Below are positions 5,601 through 6,554 of a stretch of 6,554 nt of DNA, one piece after another. The stretch lies in NCBI GenBank assembly GCA_015490395.1, contig WFXX01000286.1:1-6554 (forward strand), written 5' to 3'. The position numbers and the translations under genes are program-made. The notes under the pieces are model-generated. The model searched no databases, had not been told where the DNA came from, and saw nothing but the letters and a program-made list of their open reading frames with translations. Every line of letters starts with the position of its first letter. The stretch's first letter is position 1. Origin of the DNA: Gammaproteobacteria bacterium. GTDB lineage: Bacteria; Pseudomonadota; Gammaproteobacteria; DRLM01.

Positions 5601-6554
5601 AGGCCCCCGCCGCCCGGCCCGCCGGGCGGGCCTGCGGAGCGGAGCGGCGGCTCTTGCGCAACCGCGCGAGCAGGCGGCGGGCCAGCTCGCCGAAGAGCTC
5701 GGTCTGGGTCGGGTGGGGATGGATGGCCCAGGCCACCTGCTCCAAGGTCAGGCCCGCCGAGACCATGGCCACCGCCTCGCCCACCAGGGTGTCGGCGTGG
5801 TCGGCGAGCAGGTGCACCCCCACGATGCGGTGGCTGGCCCGATCGGCCACCAGCTTGATCAGGCCCTCGGTCTCCCCGGTGATCATGGCCTTGGCCTCGA
5901 TGCCGAGCGGCACCTTGACCTCCACCGCGTCCACCCCCTTGGCCTTGGCCTGCTCCAGGCTCAGGCCCACGAAGGCCGCCTGGGGGCGGGTGAAGATGAC
6001 CCCGCAGTCGCGATCTTGATCATAGCGGGCCTCCTCGCCGAGGAGGCTGGCGGCGGCCACCCGACCCTGCTGGGCGGCGGTGTGGGCCAGCATGAGCCCG
6101 CCGTTGACGTCGCCTACGGCGTAGATATGGGGCACGTTGGTGCGGCAGCGCTCGTCCACCGGGATGACGCCACCGGCGGTGCGCACGCCGGCCTTGTCCA
6201 GCTCCAGCGGCTCGAGCACCGGCCGCTTGCCGGTGGCTAGGAGCACGTGGTCGCAGGCCACGCTCTGCTCCTCGCCCGCCTCGCCGACGCGGAAGCGCAG
6301 CCGCATGGCACCTGGCTCGCCCTCGATGCCCAGCACCTGGGCACCGGTGTGGATGCGCAGCCGTGGCTCGGCCTCCAGGATGCGGGTGAGCTGGCGGGCG
6401 ATCTCGGGCTCGAGCTCGGCCAGGATGCGGTCCCGGGCCTCCACCAGCACCACCTCGGCCCCGAAGTCCTGAAAGATCTGGGCCATCTCCACACCGATGG
6501 CCCCGCCGCCCACCACGGCCAGGCGGCGGGGACAGGCCTCCAGGCCCCAGATGG
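5599..6554 (-). CDS. Dihydrolipoyl dehydrogenase-like FAD/NAD disulfide oxidoreductase (5'-truncated by contig end)
   Basis: C-terminal 317 residues of a class I pyridine nucleotide-disulfide oxidoreductase; the reading frame runs off the end of the window, so about 150 residues with the FAD-binding loop and redox-active CxxxxC are missing. Visible, numbered from the first full codon: the NAD-binding Rossmann loop VVGGGAIGVE (13-22) with an acidic residue at the end of strand 2 (VLVEARDR), favouring NAD(H); the second FAD motif IYAVGDVNGG (143-152); a dimerisation domain; and HPHPTQTE (278-285), the His-Glu catalytic pair of lipoamide dehydrogenases. A basic Ala/Arg-rich tail (RKSRRSAPQARPAGRAAGA) extends past the family's usual end. 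GTG 6516 lies within the Rossmann strand and is not the start. Dihydrolipoyl dehydrogenase is the best call; a related reductase (mercuric reductase-like or soluble transhydrogenase-like) cannot be ruled out without the active-site disulfide. No E1/E2 genes are seen. Confidence 0.9.
   Translation of the reverse strand, partial: IWGLEACPRRLAVVGGGAIGVEMAQIFQDFGAEVVLVEARDRILAELEPEIARQLTRILEAEPRLRIHTGAQVLGIEGEPGAMRLRFRVGEAGEEQSVACDHVLLATGKRPVLEPLELDKAGVRTAGGVIPVDERCRTNVPHIYAVGDVNGGLMLAHTAAQQGRVAAASLLGEEARYDQDRDCGVIFTRPQAAFVGLSLEQAKAKGVDAVEVKVPLGIEAKAMITGETEGLIKLVADRASHRIVGVHLLADHADTLVGEAVAMVSAGLTLEQVAWAIHPHPTQTELFGELARRLLARLRKSRRSAPQARPAGRAAGA
5616..5632 (-). other. G-C hairpin in the 3' end of the lpd-like gene
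   Basis: GGCCCGC and GCGGGCC form a perfect 7-bp inverted repeat around a 3-nt loop, 14 nt upstream of the stop codon and the argG ribosome site. It lies in the low-complexity ARPAGRAAGA tail. It may pause ribosomes or protect mRNA ends, or may simply follow from G+C-rich codons. Confidence 0.3.

Noticed and set aside
6514..6516. GTG at 6516 as start of the lpd-like gene
   Set aside because: It lies in the middle of the NAD-binding beta strand; the family sequence continues in frame to the window end.

Overview
The window is a contig end from a high-GC bacterium (well above 60% G+C by eye, with G/C strongly favoured at third codon positions). Argininosuccinate synthase with the SPYSMDANLLHISYEGG segment, an E. 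coli-type glyoxalase I and a short HPF-type protein fused to a cold-shock domain point to Proteobacteria, most likely a gammaproteobacterial lineage. The archaeal-type (class V) fructose-bisphosphate aldolase/phosphatase, found mainly in archaea, thermophiles and some chemolithoautotrophs, hints at an autotrophic or thermophile-related relative. The taxonomic placement is inference, not proof.

Layout: bases 1-25 are not genomic; they match the end of a Nextera read-2 adapter including the 19-bp Tn5 mosaic end. Everything recognisable after that is on the minus strand. In transcription order, from high to low coordinates: (1) the C-terminal two thirds of a dihydrolipoyl-dehydrogenase-like flavoprotein, cut by the contig end; (2) argG, 13 nt downstream, with its Shine-Dalgarno overlapping the preceding stop codon; (3) a 120-nt gap with a weak terminator and a possible promoter; (4) gloA; (5) a small YtkA-like lipoprotein; (6) the fructose-1,6-bisphosphate aldolase/phosphatase gene, broken near its 3' end by an apparent one-base deletion; (7) a YpsA-related SLOG-fold protein ('putative molybdenum carrier'), whose likely GTG start overlaps the restored stop of the FBPase gene; (8) a ribosome hibernation factor/cold-shock-domain fusion with its own plausible promoter and a hairpin leader; (9) a NYN/PIN-like nuclease-fold protein ending just inside the adapter junction. 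No stretch longer than about 120 bases lacks a gene.

The genes are mostly housekeeping: arginine biosynthesis (argG), methylglyoxal detoxification (gloA), gluconeogenesis or Calvin-cycle carbon flow (FBPA/P), 2-oxoacid dehydrogenase or related redox chemistry (lpd-like), and ribosome protection in dormancy (HPF-CSD). The lipoprotein, the YpsA-like protein and the NYN protein are poorly characterised. I see no mobile element, CRISPR array, tRNA or rRNA, and no clear novel multi-gene system. The points most worth a second look are the FBPA/P frameshift, which removes a conserved tail including a probable catalytic tyrosine, the adapter remnant, the HPF-CSD fusion and its leader, and the uncertain start of the NYN gene.
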